Positions 53,892-64,000 of a stretch of 64,000 nucleotides of DNA are shown here, in pieces. This DNA is from Allacma fusca (taxonomy: Eukaryota > Arthropoda > Collembola > Symphypleona > Sminthuridae): positions 22,632,887 through 22,696,886 of the forward strand of contig OX359250.1 in the NCBI GenBank assembly GCA_947179485.1, given 5' to 3'. Made by a program: the position numbers and the translations under genes. Every line of letters starts with the position of its first letter. The stretch's first letter is position 1. The notes beneath the pieces are model-generated. The model ran no database searches, had not been told where the DNA came from, and was given only the letters and a program-made list of their open reading frames with translations.

Positions 53892-55289
53892 TATATTTAT
53901 TTATGAAGCCCCTAGCCTAAATTTCCTAGGTGCGTACATTTATTCCCCAAACTTCCTATAATATTTTATTTGCATATAAATCCCATTGAACCTTGCCTGT
54001 ATCCTAGCCTAGAGCCTTGTTTTGTTTCTTCCTCAATATAATTTTTGCCTATAAAAGGCCCTATAGATGTAGGCAAGGGGCCCATCTTTGCCCTCTGTAG
54101 TTGCAATTACAATTTTGGCTATTCCCAATCTTTGCACCAACAAAAACACTAGTGGGAATCAAACAAGCAAGGCTATAATGAAACAAGGAAAAAACTTTTT
54201 AAATCAATTCATAATTGTAATTAATAATTAATAATGTCTTACATTTTTAGTTCCTGTGACCATTTTTAACTAAGGAGGACTATATTATACTCAAATGTAT
54301 CCATTTGAAATGTGCTACAAACTCAACATCTTGAAATGGTTTTCTGAATGATAGACCGTTGATGAAAAAATAGCAATTTCAGTAATTTTTATTTCTGTAT
54401 CTTTGCACCTCTTTGCTAATACATTACCGCAACATTACCCTTTGTTCTTGGTTCATGCCCACAATTCTCTGTCTAGAGACCTGATGGATAGCTCTTCAGA
54501 AGGTCAATAAAATTGCCTGTATCCAAGTTTCAAAAATGTATTATTTTTAACTAAAAATTTACAACTCCAAGTAATAACACTTTCAAATACTTTTCCTAAC
54601 CAATTTTAACTGCTCATTTTTCCTGACCGCTATAACCAGAGCTTTTGATCTAGAAGAATGAAATACATCTTGACAAATCTGGAAAAGAATTTGCTTGAAA
54701 ATTTGGGTATTTCATATTTTTTGTCATCGTTCGCAATATAGACTCGGGGAGACAAGATATAAGATACCCATTGTGTACGTGACAATATAACAAATGGCTA
54801 TTACAAAACTACAAAATAATACAATATCTACACATGTATTTTAAACACTTGAATCATAAAATGCAAATATGTCAATATTCTACGTATTATATCAACATTA
54901 ATACAATAGGGATTACTATATGTGGTGACGACATGACGACACATTTTTCCATTAGTAATACAATAAATCTTTGGAATCGTATTGTGGTAATCCAAACCAA
55001 AGGAAGCTGATAGTTTTGTCTGTATGACAATAAGCTGCATTGTTACTATCGACCTCAAGATTCAGAATAATTTGCAAAGCAAAAATGCTTGTGTACCTAT
55101 TTATAATCGGTAAGAACGTAAATTCGGCGAGTTCAAACAAACTAATGTTTACTAAGAAAGTAACCCATAATGCAGTATCAACTCACCGAGCCCGTAGCTT
55201 TTTGGAAAAAAGGTTCAGCCCAACATTTCAGAACGACAATGACCCACAATCCGCTGACATTCGCTCCGTTCCACACCGCACCATTTTTT
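53892..55289. other. AT-rich intergenic stretch
   Basis: No recognisable gene, repeat or element terminus. Confidence 0.4.
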
Positions 55290-55297
55290 ATACTCAC

Positions 55298-56276
55298 TAG
55301 GGCTCCTCACAACTCAAGTTATCACGTTATTTGAACTTGAAGTTGTACTTGAAATTGAATTTTCAATTCAATTTTGGCCTCATAGTTGTATTTGACCAAT
55401 TGCAAATCAATTTTTTAATTGAAAGTCAATTACCGGAAACCAACTAATAGCTTCATTATTTGAAGTTGGCAATTTCAAGTTGTAATATTTGTACAAATTG
55501 AAATTGACTTGAAGTTGATTCAAATTGAGTTGAACAATTTAACGTGTTATTAAATAATACTACCTAATAGTATCAAAATAAAAAAGTATAATGGGTAAAA
55601 CTAAGTTTCCCCGAGAAGCGTTTTAGACATCGCAAATGATTTTTGCTTCAAAAACTCCAAAAAATGGTTTTCAAATTTCAGCTGAAATTAAATACAGTAA
55701 ATAATAAATAGACTCAGTCGCTGAATACATGCTTATTTGTCAGAGGATTTTGTTTGTTTTTAGGTGAATGTTTAAACCATCAACTGAGTATCAACTAACA
55801 ATTAAATCAACTATTTTCTCCCTTTCCGCACTCATAACTACTATCATTGAGTAAACTTAAGAATAATTTTAACGCATTTTTCAATTTTAATAATTTTAGA
55901 TTGTGTATGAACTAGATTTCAGGTTGCCAGCAGCGTGACCCAGTATCTTTTGTTCATTAAGACAACCAGTGGATTCCCTCAATTTACTGCAAAGCTTTTC
56001 CCAACGCGCATGTTTAATTCGTTCAGAAATTGTCAATTGATCAACTTCAACTGTTTGTACTTCAGCAACTTGAAGTTGAATTGACTATACTTCTCAAATG
56101 AAGAGCTTTATTTGTAAATTGAATTGAAGTTGAACTTGAATGTTCAACTAATATTTTGTTTCAAATTGAAGTTGACTTCAATTTACAATTTAATTTTTTT
56201 AATAAATTGAAGTTGACTTGAAGTTGTAATTGAAATTGTAAGTTGCAACTACTACTTGAAGTTGTGAGGAGCCCTA
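55298..56276. mobile_element. hAT MITE F, ttgaagttga words (979 bp)
   Basis: Ends TAGGGCTCCTCACAACT on both strands; exact 8-bp duplication ATACTCAC (55290-55297, 56277-56284). 'gaagttgaaattg' words and their complement fill about 250 bp at each side. The core (55560-55990) is unique. Confidence 0.93.
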
Positions 56277-56938
56277 ATACTCACCGATTTCTGCATTCTA
56301 CTAACAGAAACTTACTTTAGGAATGATTTCTATATATGTAATGGGTAAATAGTCAGTGTAGGGCTTGTAGGAGGTGCGATCAGCATACTGTACTGTTACC
56401 CTAGTGTGCCAAGGACTCACAAGGGGGCGAACACCCTCCCCATGGTACATTAATATTAATACAATACTTTAATCAAAATTGAATTCCCTTGTATACGAAA
56501 TGAGCAATCCCTCTATGATTAAGTTCAAACATGATATGCACCTACATCTCCATGACAAGAAAATGTCTTATCGCCACTGAACCCTCTGTTATCAACCTCA
56601 AAGTTCAAATGTTACCTTCTCGCGTATGTATATACAGTGTGAATCAAAAGTTTTAAGCAGAAAAATTATAGCATTGGGAAATACCCTGCGTACAAGTTAT
56701 TTCAATTTTTGATTTTACGGCTAACACGGACAAAAATATACAACACCCGGAAGTAAGGCTACTCAACTTATCCATCAACTCTTGCTCGGGAATACCAGGC
56801 CGTTAGGTTGGCAAAACTCTTTTGGCACAAAAGGCAATTGTTTGAGGTATTTCCCGGGCGTTATACCAGGCGAGTCTTTCCTTGAAAAATTAAGTTGCAA
56901 AACATAGTATACAAGTACATCTACAGTAACGAGATAAA

Positions 56939-57808
56939 ATGAGTTGTAAAGAGGGGGATAAACCTAGCACTACAAAAAAACCGGTTTCTCTAGAATCTGA
57001 TGCCTCCGATGGCGAATGCAAAGGTGACATGATGGCACTGCTTCGCGACCTCCAAAAAGATGTCAAGGCAAACCGGAAATCGTTAAAACTCCTGGACAAG
57101 ATCGCATCGGACAGCCACCTAATTAAGGTCGCAGTCAACGCTCAAATCAAGAAAGTTGAGGCCCTGGAGAAAAAGGTTGAAGCCGTTGAGACCCGACTTG
57201 ATGCAGAAGTAGTACATCTTAAAAATGAGCTATGCCAGCAAAAGTACATAATGTATCAGAGCTCGTGCATCATCACTGGTTTGAAAATCACCAAGTCTTC
57301 CTCACATGGGACAATTGACAAGGCTATCAGAGACGTACTTTACATTGCCGGGATTAAATCCGCCGTATATAACGATGCATTCATCATCCCATGGGGTACG
57401 GCATTTGCAATCAGGTGTAAATTTAATGAGCCTTTCGTTGTAGGGATACTGCTTAGAAACTCACTGAAGTTACATAGCAAGGGCGTGGGAGTGAGGCCGG
57501 ACTTGCCACTGGAGCAGAGACTAATTAAGAAGTTCCTTTTGAAACGCGGGGCTGAATTGACAGCTGGAAAGGAAGATATGACGTTCAAAATACGATCTTG
57601 GAGGTACTTAATTGTCACGAATAAAGTTGCAAACTCCGAAACCCTATATGAATCTGATGGAATCCAACTGGTCCCCGCAAAGAGAGAATGGATATTTCGT
57701 AATGATCAGACTAAGGCTGGAAATGTCAACGCTACAGCTGACGAAATGACATCATCAAACCCTTCCATCTCTGTCACGGCCATACCTGGAACCTCCCAGA
57801 CTACCTGA
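56939..57808 (+). CDS. LINE ORF1 (coiled coil plus RRM-like domain)
   Basis: The ATG at 56939 opens 289 codons. An acidic/basic head is followed by a heptad-rich stretch at residues ~28-105 (LLRDLQKDVKANRKSLKLLD, AQIKKVEALEKKVEAVETRL), predicting a trimeric or dimeric coiled coil. SCIITGLKI and the following ~90 residues look like a non-canonical RRM, and the C-terminal part (EQRLIKKFLLKRGAELTAGK) like the basic CTD of L1-type ORF1p. Such proteins coat LINE RNA and act as nucleic-acid chaperones. It is intact, 21 nt upstream of ORF2. The upstream 5' UTR is not delimited. Confidence 0.75.
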   Translation: MSCKEGDKPSTTKKPVSLESDASDGECKGDMMALLRDLQKDVKANRKSLKLLDKIASDSHLIKVAVNAQIKKVEALEKKVEAVETRLDAEVVHLKNELCQQKYIMYQSSCIITGLKITKSSSHGTIDKAIRDVLYIAGIKSAVYNDAFIIPWGTAFAIRCKFNEPFVVGILLRNSLKLHSKGVGVRPDLPLEQRLIKKFLLKRGAELTAGKEDMTFKIRSWRYLIVTNKVANSETLYESDGIQLVPAKREWIFRNDQTKAGNVNATADEMTSSNPSISVTAIPGTSQTT

Positions 57809-57829
57809 GAAGAGGGCGCCAACTGTACA

Positions 57830-60800
57830 ATGCTTTCTTGGAACTCCTGCGGAATCTCAAATATTAGTAACTTAAACGATGATAGTATTAAATTATTCCT
57901 TTCTAATGATATAATCTCAATCAATGAAACATTTATAGACTATGAGCCGTATACATATCCGTCCATTTTCAATAATTATGCTCAATTCAGTGTTAAGGCA
58001 GTACGTACGTGTCCAGTGGGAAGAGCCAGTGGTGGGATCTCAGTATTTATCTCGAAGTCTACATTCAGTGCTACACTCATCTCATCAACTCGATATTATG
58101 CGATCATCAAAATCATGCACAAGACGTCAAAATCAAAATTTACACTTGTCAGTTGCTACTTTCCACCTGTTTGTGACGTTACTATCTTAAATGATTTTTT
58201 TGAATGTTTGTCTTGTTATGTAGCGGATGACCTTATTGTGATGGGGGATCTTAACAGTAGAATAGGAAATGGCAATCAATTGTCCTCACATACTGATAAC
58301 ATAGTTAATACAAACCTTAGCTGTCGCCGAAAAAATTCCGACCTTGTATGTAATCGTAATGGCAAATATTTAAATGGCTTGTTAGAAGAATATGGTCTAA
58401 TTGTATTAAATGGTCGCTCGTGCTCTGACCCTAATGGGGCTTATACATATGTTGATCACGGTTGTAGTACAGTGGACCTAGATATGTATTATCAACAGTT
58501 CATTCGCAACTAAAATCAAAGATTTCTATGTACTTAATTTTAATGTAAGTGATCACCTCCCTTGTGTCACGGAATTATGCCTAAAAAATGAAAGAAATTA
58601 TGCTGTCGGGAAAAAGTTGAAATATGTGTGTGACGGTGCAGGCTTTAAATCATTTATTACGAAACTGGGTAATGTTACCGATACAATCTCTAAGTACTCA
58701 GACTTTGTGCACATAATACAGTCAACAGCTAATGAATCCAACATTTTAAGGGAAGTTCCAATGACATCATCCAGTTCAATACATAAGCCATGGTATGATC
58801 ATGAGTGTAGGAACTTAGCTAATAAGGTTAATAAACTATACGTAAACTTTTGTACGATTAGGACCGCTCAGGCGCGTGCTAAGTATATCAAATGTAAGAG
58901 AAGTTATAAATCGCTAGTTAAAGCAAAAAAAGCCAAGCAATTTGAACAACTACAAATCACACTGTCTAACTGTAAACACACATGTCAATTTTGGAAAGTT
59001 ATGAGAAATTTCAGATGTAGCACTAATGCAATTAATAAGGTAAAACTTGTGGATTGGGAGATTTTTTACAACAATGTTTTGCCTGCAAGGCAGCCTATCG
59101 AGATTGTAAATATTTACGATAATACTAGTGAGTTAGATGAGTTGTTTTCATTAGCTGAAATTCAATTCGCAATTGGTCTTTTATCGTCTGGTAAATCTCC
59201 TGGCCCAGACTGTATCCCAAATACTGTATTAAAAAACCTCCCTGTTAGTATGGTACATAATTTGTTAAATATTTATAATGAAGCGTTCCAGTCTGGGAAA
59301 ACCCCTACTGAGTGGTCGGAAATCGATATGGTAATGTTATTCAAAAAGGGGGACCCCAACTGCCCAGCTAATTATAGAGGTATTGCGTTAATTAATACGG
59401 TAACCAAGCTTTTCACATCTATTCTTTGTAACCGCCTAACCAAATGGGCGGAGTGCAATAACATTCTACCAGAAAGCCAGGCAGGGTTCCGTAAAGGTAG
59501 AGGATGCCTCGATCAAATATTCTCTTTAATGGCTATTATACAGATTAAGTTAAGATTAAAAGGGGGGAAGCTATTTGAATTATTTGTTGACTTTCAGCGC
59601 GCATTTGACAATATACCTCATAGTAAATTGTGGAACAAATTATACAGCCTAGGCATAAGTGGAAGGGTAATAAATATTTTAAAGTCAATTTACTGTAATG
59701 CAAGAATGCGGGTGCGTACAATGGAGGGCTATACTAGTTTTTATGATGTTACTCAAGGTGTGTTGCAAGGTGAAATCCTAAGTCCCCTACTCTTTGCTCT
59801 TTATATAAGCGACCTAGACCAATTCATGCTTGATAAGGGGTGTTCAACAGTCGGTCTTGGTGGAAAACATTCTGTAATTAATTTATTGTTAGCTGATGAC
59901 ACGGTCGTTTTAGGTGAAAGTAAAATATCCCTGCAACGCAATATAGACGCTTTGTCTGATTTTTGTAAATTAAATGATCTGATAATTAACTTAGACAAAA
60001 CAAAAATTATTGTATTTCACAAGGGAGGCCGACTATGTAAGTCTCAAGTGGTTCCTGAACAACAAAGCAATTGAGGTAGTTAAAACTTACACATACTTAG
60101 GAATAGTTTTTTCCTCGTCGGGCCTCTTTAATGCTGCAAAGATTGATAGAGTAAGAAAAACTAGATTAGCCATAGCCAATGTTCTGCAACTCAACGAGAG
60201 ATGCTCCATGTATTCATGGAGTGGTAGATGTAAAACCTTCGACTCTATTTGTGTCTCGTCATTGTTATATGCCAGCCCCATCTGGGCACCCACTTATACC
60301 CTTACAGATAGCTTGGAGAAAGTGCAGTGTGAATTTTTCAAAAGGACGTTACGAATTTCCCGTAACACAGCAAATTACATCGTTAGAGTCGAAACTGGAA
60401 GGAGCAAGGTCAGATACAGAATTATGTCGGATTTACTTACCTTTTGGTTAAAAATACTTCTAATGGATAATTGTCGTATAGTTAAGATATGCTACAATAG
60501 GTTATTAGAGTTACACAAGGCTAACATGCTTAGTGCTAAATATAACTGGATGAAAACGGTGGAAGATATTCTCGCATATTACGGACATGCTGATGTTTTT
60601 CATCGCCAGTGTCCTCTTTATTTATGGGGAAATATTTGTAAAATTCTAAAATCAATTTCCGAGAAAGATCAAGATGCTGACCTGCACAGGATTCTCAGTT
60701 CTTCATCTAATACTTTATACAAATTAATATACAGTCCAATGAATGTGAAACCTTATTTGAACATACATATAAATTTTGGATACAAAAGGCTTATAGCCCA

Positions 60801-61089
60801 AATGCGAACATCTAGCCATAGATTGATGTACAGAAAACACAATGTTACGTTTGATATGTTACCATGTCGATCATGCGGATCTCCATATGTGAATAGTCTA
60901 AACCACTTCTTATTTACGTGTAAAGAATGTGTAGATGTAAGACAGAGCACAAACTATGACGAATACTGACATCATAAAAACACTTCGGGCGCTAGGTGTG
61001 GGCGACCCCACCTACGTTGTAAAATTTTGTCAATTTACTCTTGCTTGTATCAGAAAGTATACCGCTTTTTCACTTAATCACGATGGGTA
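57830..61089 (+). pseudogene. LINE ORF2: AP endonuclease - reverse transcriptase, frameshifted
   Basis: Endonuclease (57830-58600): MLSWNSCGIS, SINETFID, GGISVFIS, MGDLNSRIG and, after a frameshift near 58490, SDHLPC. RT: SSGKSPGPDCIPNTVLK, NYRGIALINTVTKLFT, SQAGFRKGRGCLDQIFS, LFVDFQRAFDNIPHSKLW (A), GVLQGEILSPLLFALYISDL (B), LLLADDTVVL (C, LADD) and LDKTKIIVF. A second frameshift near 60040 leads to YTYLGIVFSSSG and a helical thumb. The C-terminal Cys/His knuckle is LPCRSCG...HFLFTCKEC, and a third frameshift near 60945 extends to about 61089. There is no RNase H. Clade is uncertain (CR1/L1-like group). All catalytic residues are present; only indels disable it. Confidence 0.8.
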
Positions 61090-62923
61090 AGTCCCAAGTG
61101 AACAAATAAACTGGTCCTTGATTGACCGCTTGTACTAACAATAAGTTAGCGTGTAAGTTTTTTTTTAAAATCCCTGTTATGTTTCACTTTCAATTATGTG
61201 ACCTCAGTCTTGGTTCAAGTTTAAAAAAAAAATTAGACTTTTAGATTTTTTTAACTAAATTTGCTACAAACTGGAGGATTCACATATTTTATGATACTTC
61301 TATATTTGGAGAAGTGATTATAGTATCCCTGCACATATTTACGAATTCCAACAAACGTTCTCTCATTTGTTCCAAATCATTTTATGGAATATTCAACTCT
61401 CGAGCATTTTATTTCAGTAAAGGTAAATTGGAAAATTCTTGACAAGCAAAGTCAACAGTGACCTTTAATATTTGTCCATCTAGCCCACACCAGAAAGTGA
61501 ATTTTAAACTGTTTTTCCAGTCTATCAAATATTGTTCCCGGTTTTATAAAATTTATTTCATTGATTTAGCAAGTAAACTGATATATTTTTAAGAACATTT
61601 TTTTCGAATCCTACAAATCAGAAGAATAAGATAAGAGACATGTTTTGAATCTTCAGAATTACCTAAAATTGATTTTTTTCTCAGATTTAAAGTTTTACAA
61701 AAATAATGTATAGATTTGATACCAGTTTGCAGTAAAGATAAACTTTCAAAAATTCACATTAAATAAACGCTACGTTGATTATTTTAAACAGGCGGCGTGA
61801 ATCGTGAAGCATGTCGGACGTTTTTAAGCAAGGGAGATGGAACAACACTTAAAAAATCAGTAGACACGTTTTTTATTAAACCTATAAGGAATTTTTAACT
61901 TTATAAATGAGGAATTGTATAAATCGTTACCGTTTTGTATTAATTGTGGTAAGAAAATTTTGTTCAGACGCAATGTAAGACAGTAAGATATATGGTATAC
62001 TTGTGTATATTGTCACGACATTATTAGAATAACCATAGTTGTTATTATTGAGTCAAACAATTATTACTAGTTTTAGAAATAATGAATTTATAATATTACG
62101 AAAGATATTAATCAATGCTTATTACACGATGCTTACCTAACTAAACGACTACCATCTATTCGGTTGAATAAATTAAGGGAGGTCATTCCTGGTTTAGCTC
62201 TTGACATAACTTGACCTATCTTTACTACTCTACCACTGAGCCACCCTACACTATCTTACTCTTATAATAAGTCTGAGCTACGCCACCTCTTACCATTACA
62301 ATATAGTAACGAACCAAGGGGTTGGTCATTAAGTCTGTATTTTACATAAGAGTTAAGTTGTACTGATCTAATTGTTTCAATAGAGTTAACTTTAGTTGGT
62401 TTTTCTTCTCCAGAACGTTTCTTATCATGTGGGACCCAAAAGGGGGTAATAAGCGTCCTGTGTTAGAATGTTGTGTTCGAATTTTTACCCTGACCCGGCC
62501 AGGGTAAAAATTTAGGGCCAGGGTAAACACAATTGACGAAGACCCCAGATTGCAAGTGGAAAGGCCCACAAATGCATTTTGAGGCGTAGGGTCAGGGTAA
62601 AAATTATTTTATTAATCCACCCCTGTACTACAGTAGAAGGAATTGGCATCGTAGGTATTGTTAGGTGTTGGGTGTCGTAATGTTCCGAGTGAAATATTTA
62701 GATGACCCAAACTTGGTATTCAAATTCACAAATTTTTTGTCAAAGTTTCACTTTTCTTTGCCGAGAAGAAATCAAGCCACGAAGGGGCTTGTTTATTTGA
62801 CAGCCATTGTTTGCGCAAACAAGGGTGTGGTTTAATAGCTTTACTGATTGATTGAAGGCCTTAGGGAAATGATGAAAACAGTTTTTACGCAGTATGTGAA
62901 AGGCCCCTTAAGTAGCTACCAAA
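61090..62923. other. Intergenic stretch
   Basis: No gene recognised. A short inverted motif 'ttaccctgaccc'/'gggtcagggtaa' spans 62484-62602 and may be a decayed word element. No poly(A) or other LINE tail was identified near 61.1 kb. Confidence 0.4.
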
Positions 62924-63692
62924 TAGAGGTGGGATTCGGGCTTGACTTCAGGCCCGAACCCGGAAGAAACCCGAACAAATATTCTATTAACCCGACCCGG
63001 CCCGCCAACGGGTTAAATATTTGATATTCAACCCGGCCCGTTTTATGCATCTTAAATTTTGTGAAGCCCGAACCCGTTAAAAACCCGGGCTCCAAAAATT
63101 TTTACAACCCGAACCCGCTAAAAACCCAATCTTTAAATGGTTTTAAAACCCAATGAAAACCCGGTTTTTTACTAACAATTGAATCCACTGTGAAACCTTT
63201 GTTTACATATTCTATTATATTTACATATACTATCCATCCCAACTCAACACAATAAACGTGCCCTTAAGGAGCAAAACTTCTTATTAGCTCTGAAAATTTT
63301 TGAACATAAACTATCAAGTGGAAGGGATCGTTTCAAAATGTTTAAGCATGTGTACGTATTAAATACAATAAACTATTATTTATCATGAATATACGTGAAA
63401 GCAATGCTTGAACTCTGCGCAACATCAAATATGCATACCACGTATCTGTCCTAAATTTTATTGTTGTATTATTGTCGGGTCTTTTGTAATTTCTGACCCG
63501 CCCGAAACCCGAACTGAAAAATAAATACAGGCCCAAACCCGATCTTAACCCGGTATCATTGTTTTAGTGCAGCCCGAACCCGGTCGGAGACCGACGTAAG
63601 TTCGTATTGGCAGCCCGAACCCGGCCAAAAAGCAGGCCGGGTCGGGTTCGGGCCGGCCCGAATAAAAAAGCCCGCTTCCGGGCCCACCTCTA
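62924..63692. mobile_element. hAT MITE C, cccgaacccgg words (769 bp)
   Basis: Ends TAGAGGTGGG on both strands; 8-bp flanks CTACCAAA and CTACCCAA differ at one base. 'cccgaacccgg' and 'gggttcgggc' words lie at each side and a unique core at 63175-63480. The hypothetical frames across the ends are word artefacts. Confidence 0.88.
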
Positions 63693-63700
63693 CTACCCAA

Positions 63701-64000
63701 CAAGAAAAGTTTTGGGAGATATCTCAAATATTAGATTAAGAAAATAATAGGAAACGTCCTTCATGAGTGCCTAACTTTGTCTTGCGACTTCAATTTTCTG
63801 ACCATTGAGATAGCATCAAGAGTTCGGGAATCGTTCAAAAATTCATAGTTTTAATTTATGGCTAAAAGCATAAACAGATGCTATTTTGGCAGTATGAATC
63901 TTTCAAACAAATTCTAAATCATTCATAAATCACTTCAGTAACGATAAACTGGCACACACATTTATTCTGTCACGAAAATTCCGAAGGAATTATGGCGGGT
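63701..64000. other. Non-coding end of window
   Basis: Nothing recognised. Confidence 0.4.

Overview
This window looks like repeat-dense, AT-rich genomic DNA from an invertebrate animal. Spliced genes with introns of about 40-80 bp, non-LTR retrotransposons with eukaryotic AP-endonuclease/RT proteins, Helitrons, hAT-type elements and Maverick/Polinton remains all point that way, and nothing bacterial is seen. The species cannot be named from the sequence. Almost all recognisable coding sequence belongs to mobile elements and most of it is broken. Several predicted reading frames start at GTG, which is not a normal eukaryotic start, so ORF starts here are operational only.

Layout. 1-6.6 kb: a decayed Polinton, with a truncated PolB on + and integrase, capsid-like, ATPase, exonuclease-like and small structural-type genes on -. 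7.7-11.0 kb: Helitron remnants and one complete 1,174-bp non-autonomous Helitron. 11.1-16.6 kb: a nearly intact LOA-like LINE with two nonsense codons in ORF2. 18.5-23.5 kb: a word-repeat element and minisatellite, a multi-exon PHD-finger pseudogene, a ~165-bp tandem array and a hAT MITE. 24.3-31.5 kb: an unidentified + strand gene and a second Polinton-like element (ATPase and PolB on -) split by a hAT insertion. 31.6-34.4 kb: unrecognised spliced genes on - next to a 200-N gap. 34.5-41.4 kb: several word-repeat elements, a 20-bp tandem array and a foldback. 41.8-46.7 kb: Helitron helicase split by a MULE-like element that itself contains a hAT. 47-52.3 kb: a second copy of the Helitron, carrying a hAT that carries a solo LTR, plus a 99-bp MITE. 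52.8-56.3 kb: two hAT MITEs. 56.9-61.1 kb: a second LINE. 62.9-63.7 kb: another hAT MITE.

The most distinctive signal is a set of unrelated-looking non-autonomous elements with one shared design. Short terminal inverted repeats enclose an interior built from one degenerate short word repeated in both orientations, and the word differs per family (cgggta, cggaacc, cccgaac, gtttaaacc, ttgaagttga, ctctac, gttcagtt, cgagac). Nine have 8-bp target duplications readable here, eight of them with T at position 2, as expected for hAT transposition. A tenth, inside the second PolB, has an imperfect duplication. The same design also occurs with a TA duplication (pogo/Tigger-like) and with a 9-bp duplication (Mutator-like).

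Because elements are inserted into each other and into old reading frames, the window holds its own controls. Empty sites or continuous frames confirm seven insertions and give a relative order of events. The genes do not form a pathway; this is a stratified record of transposition.
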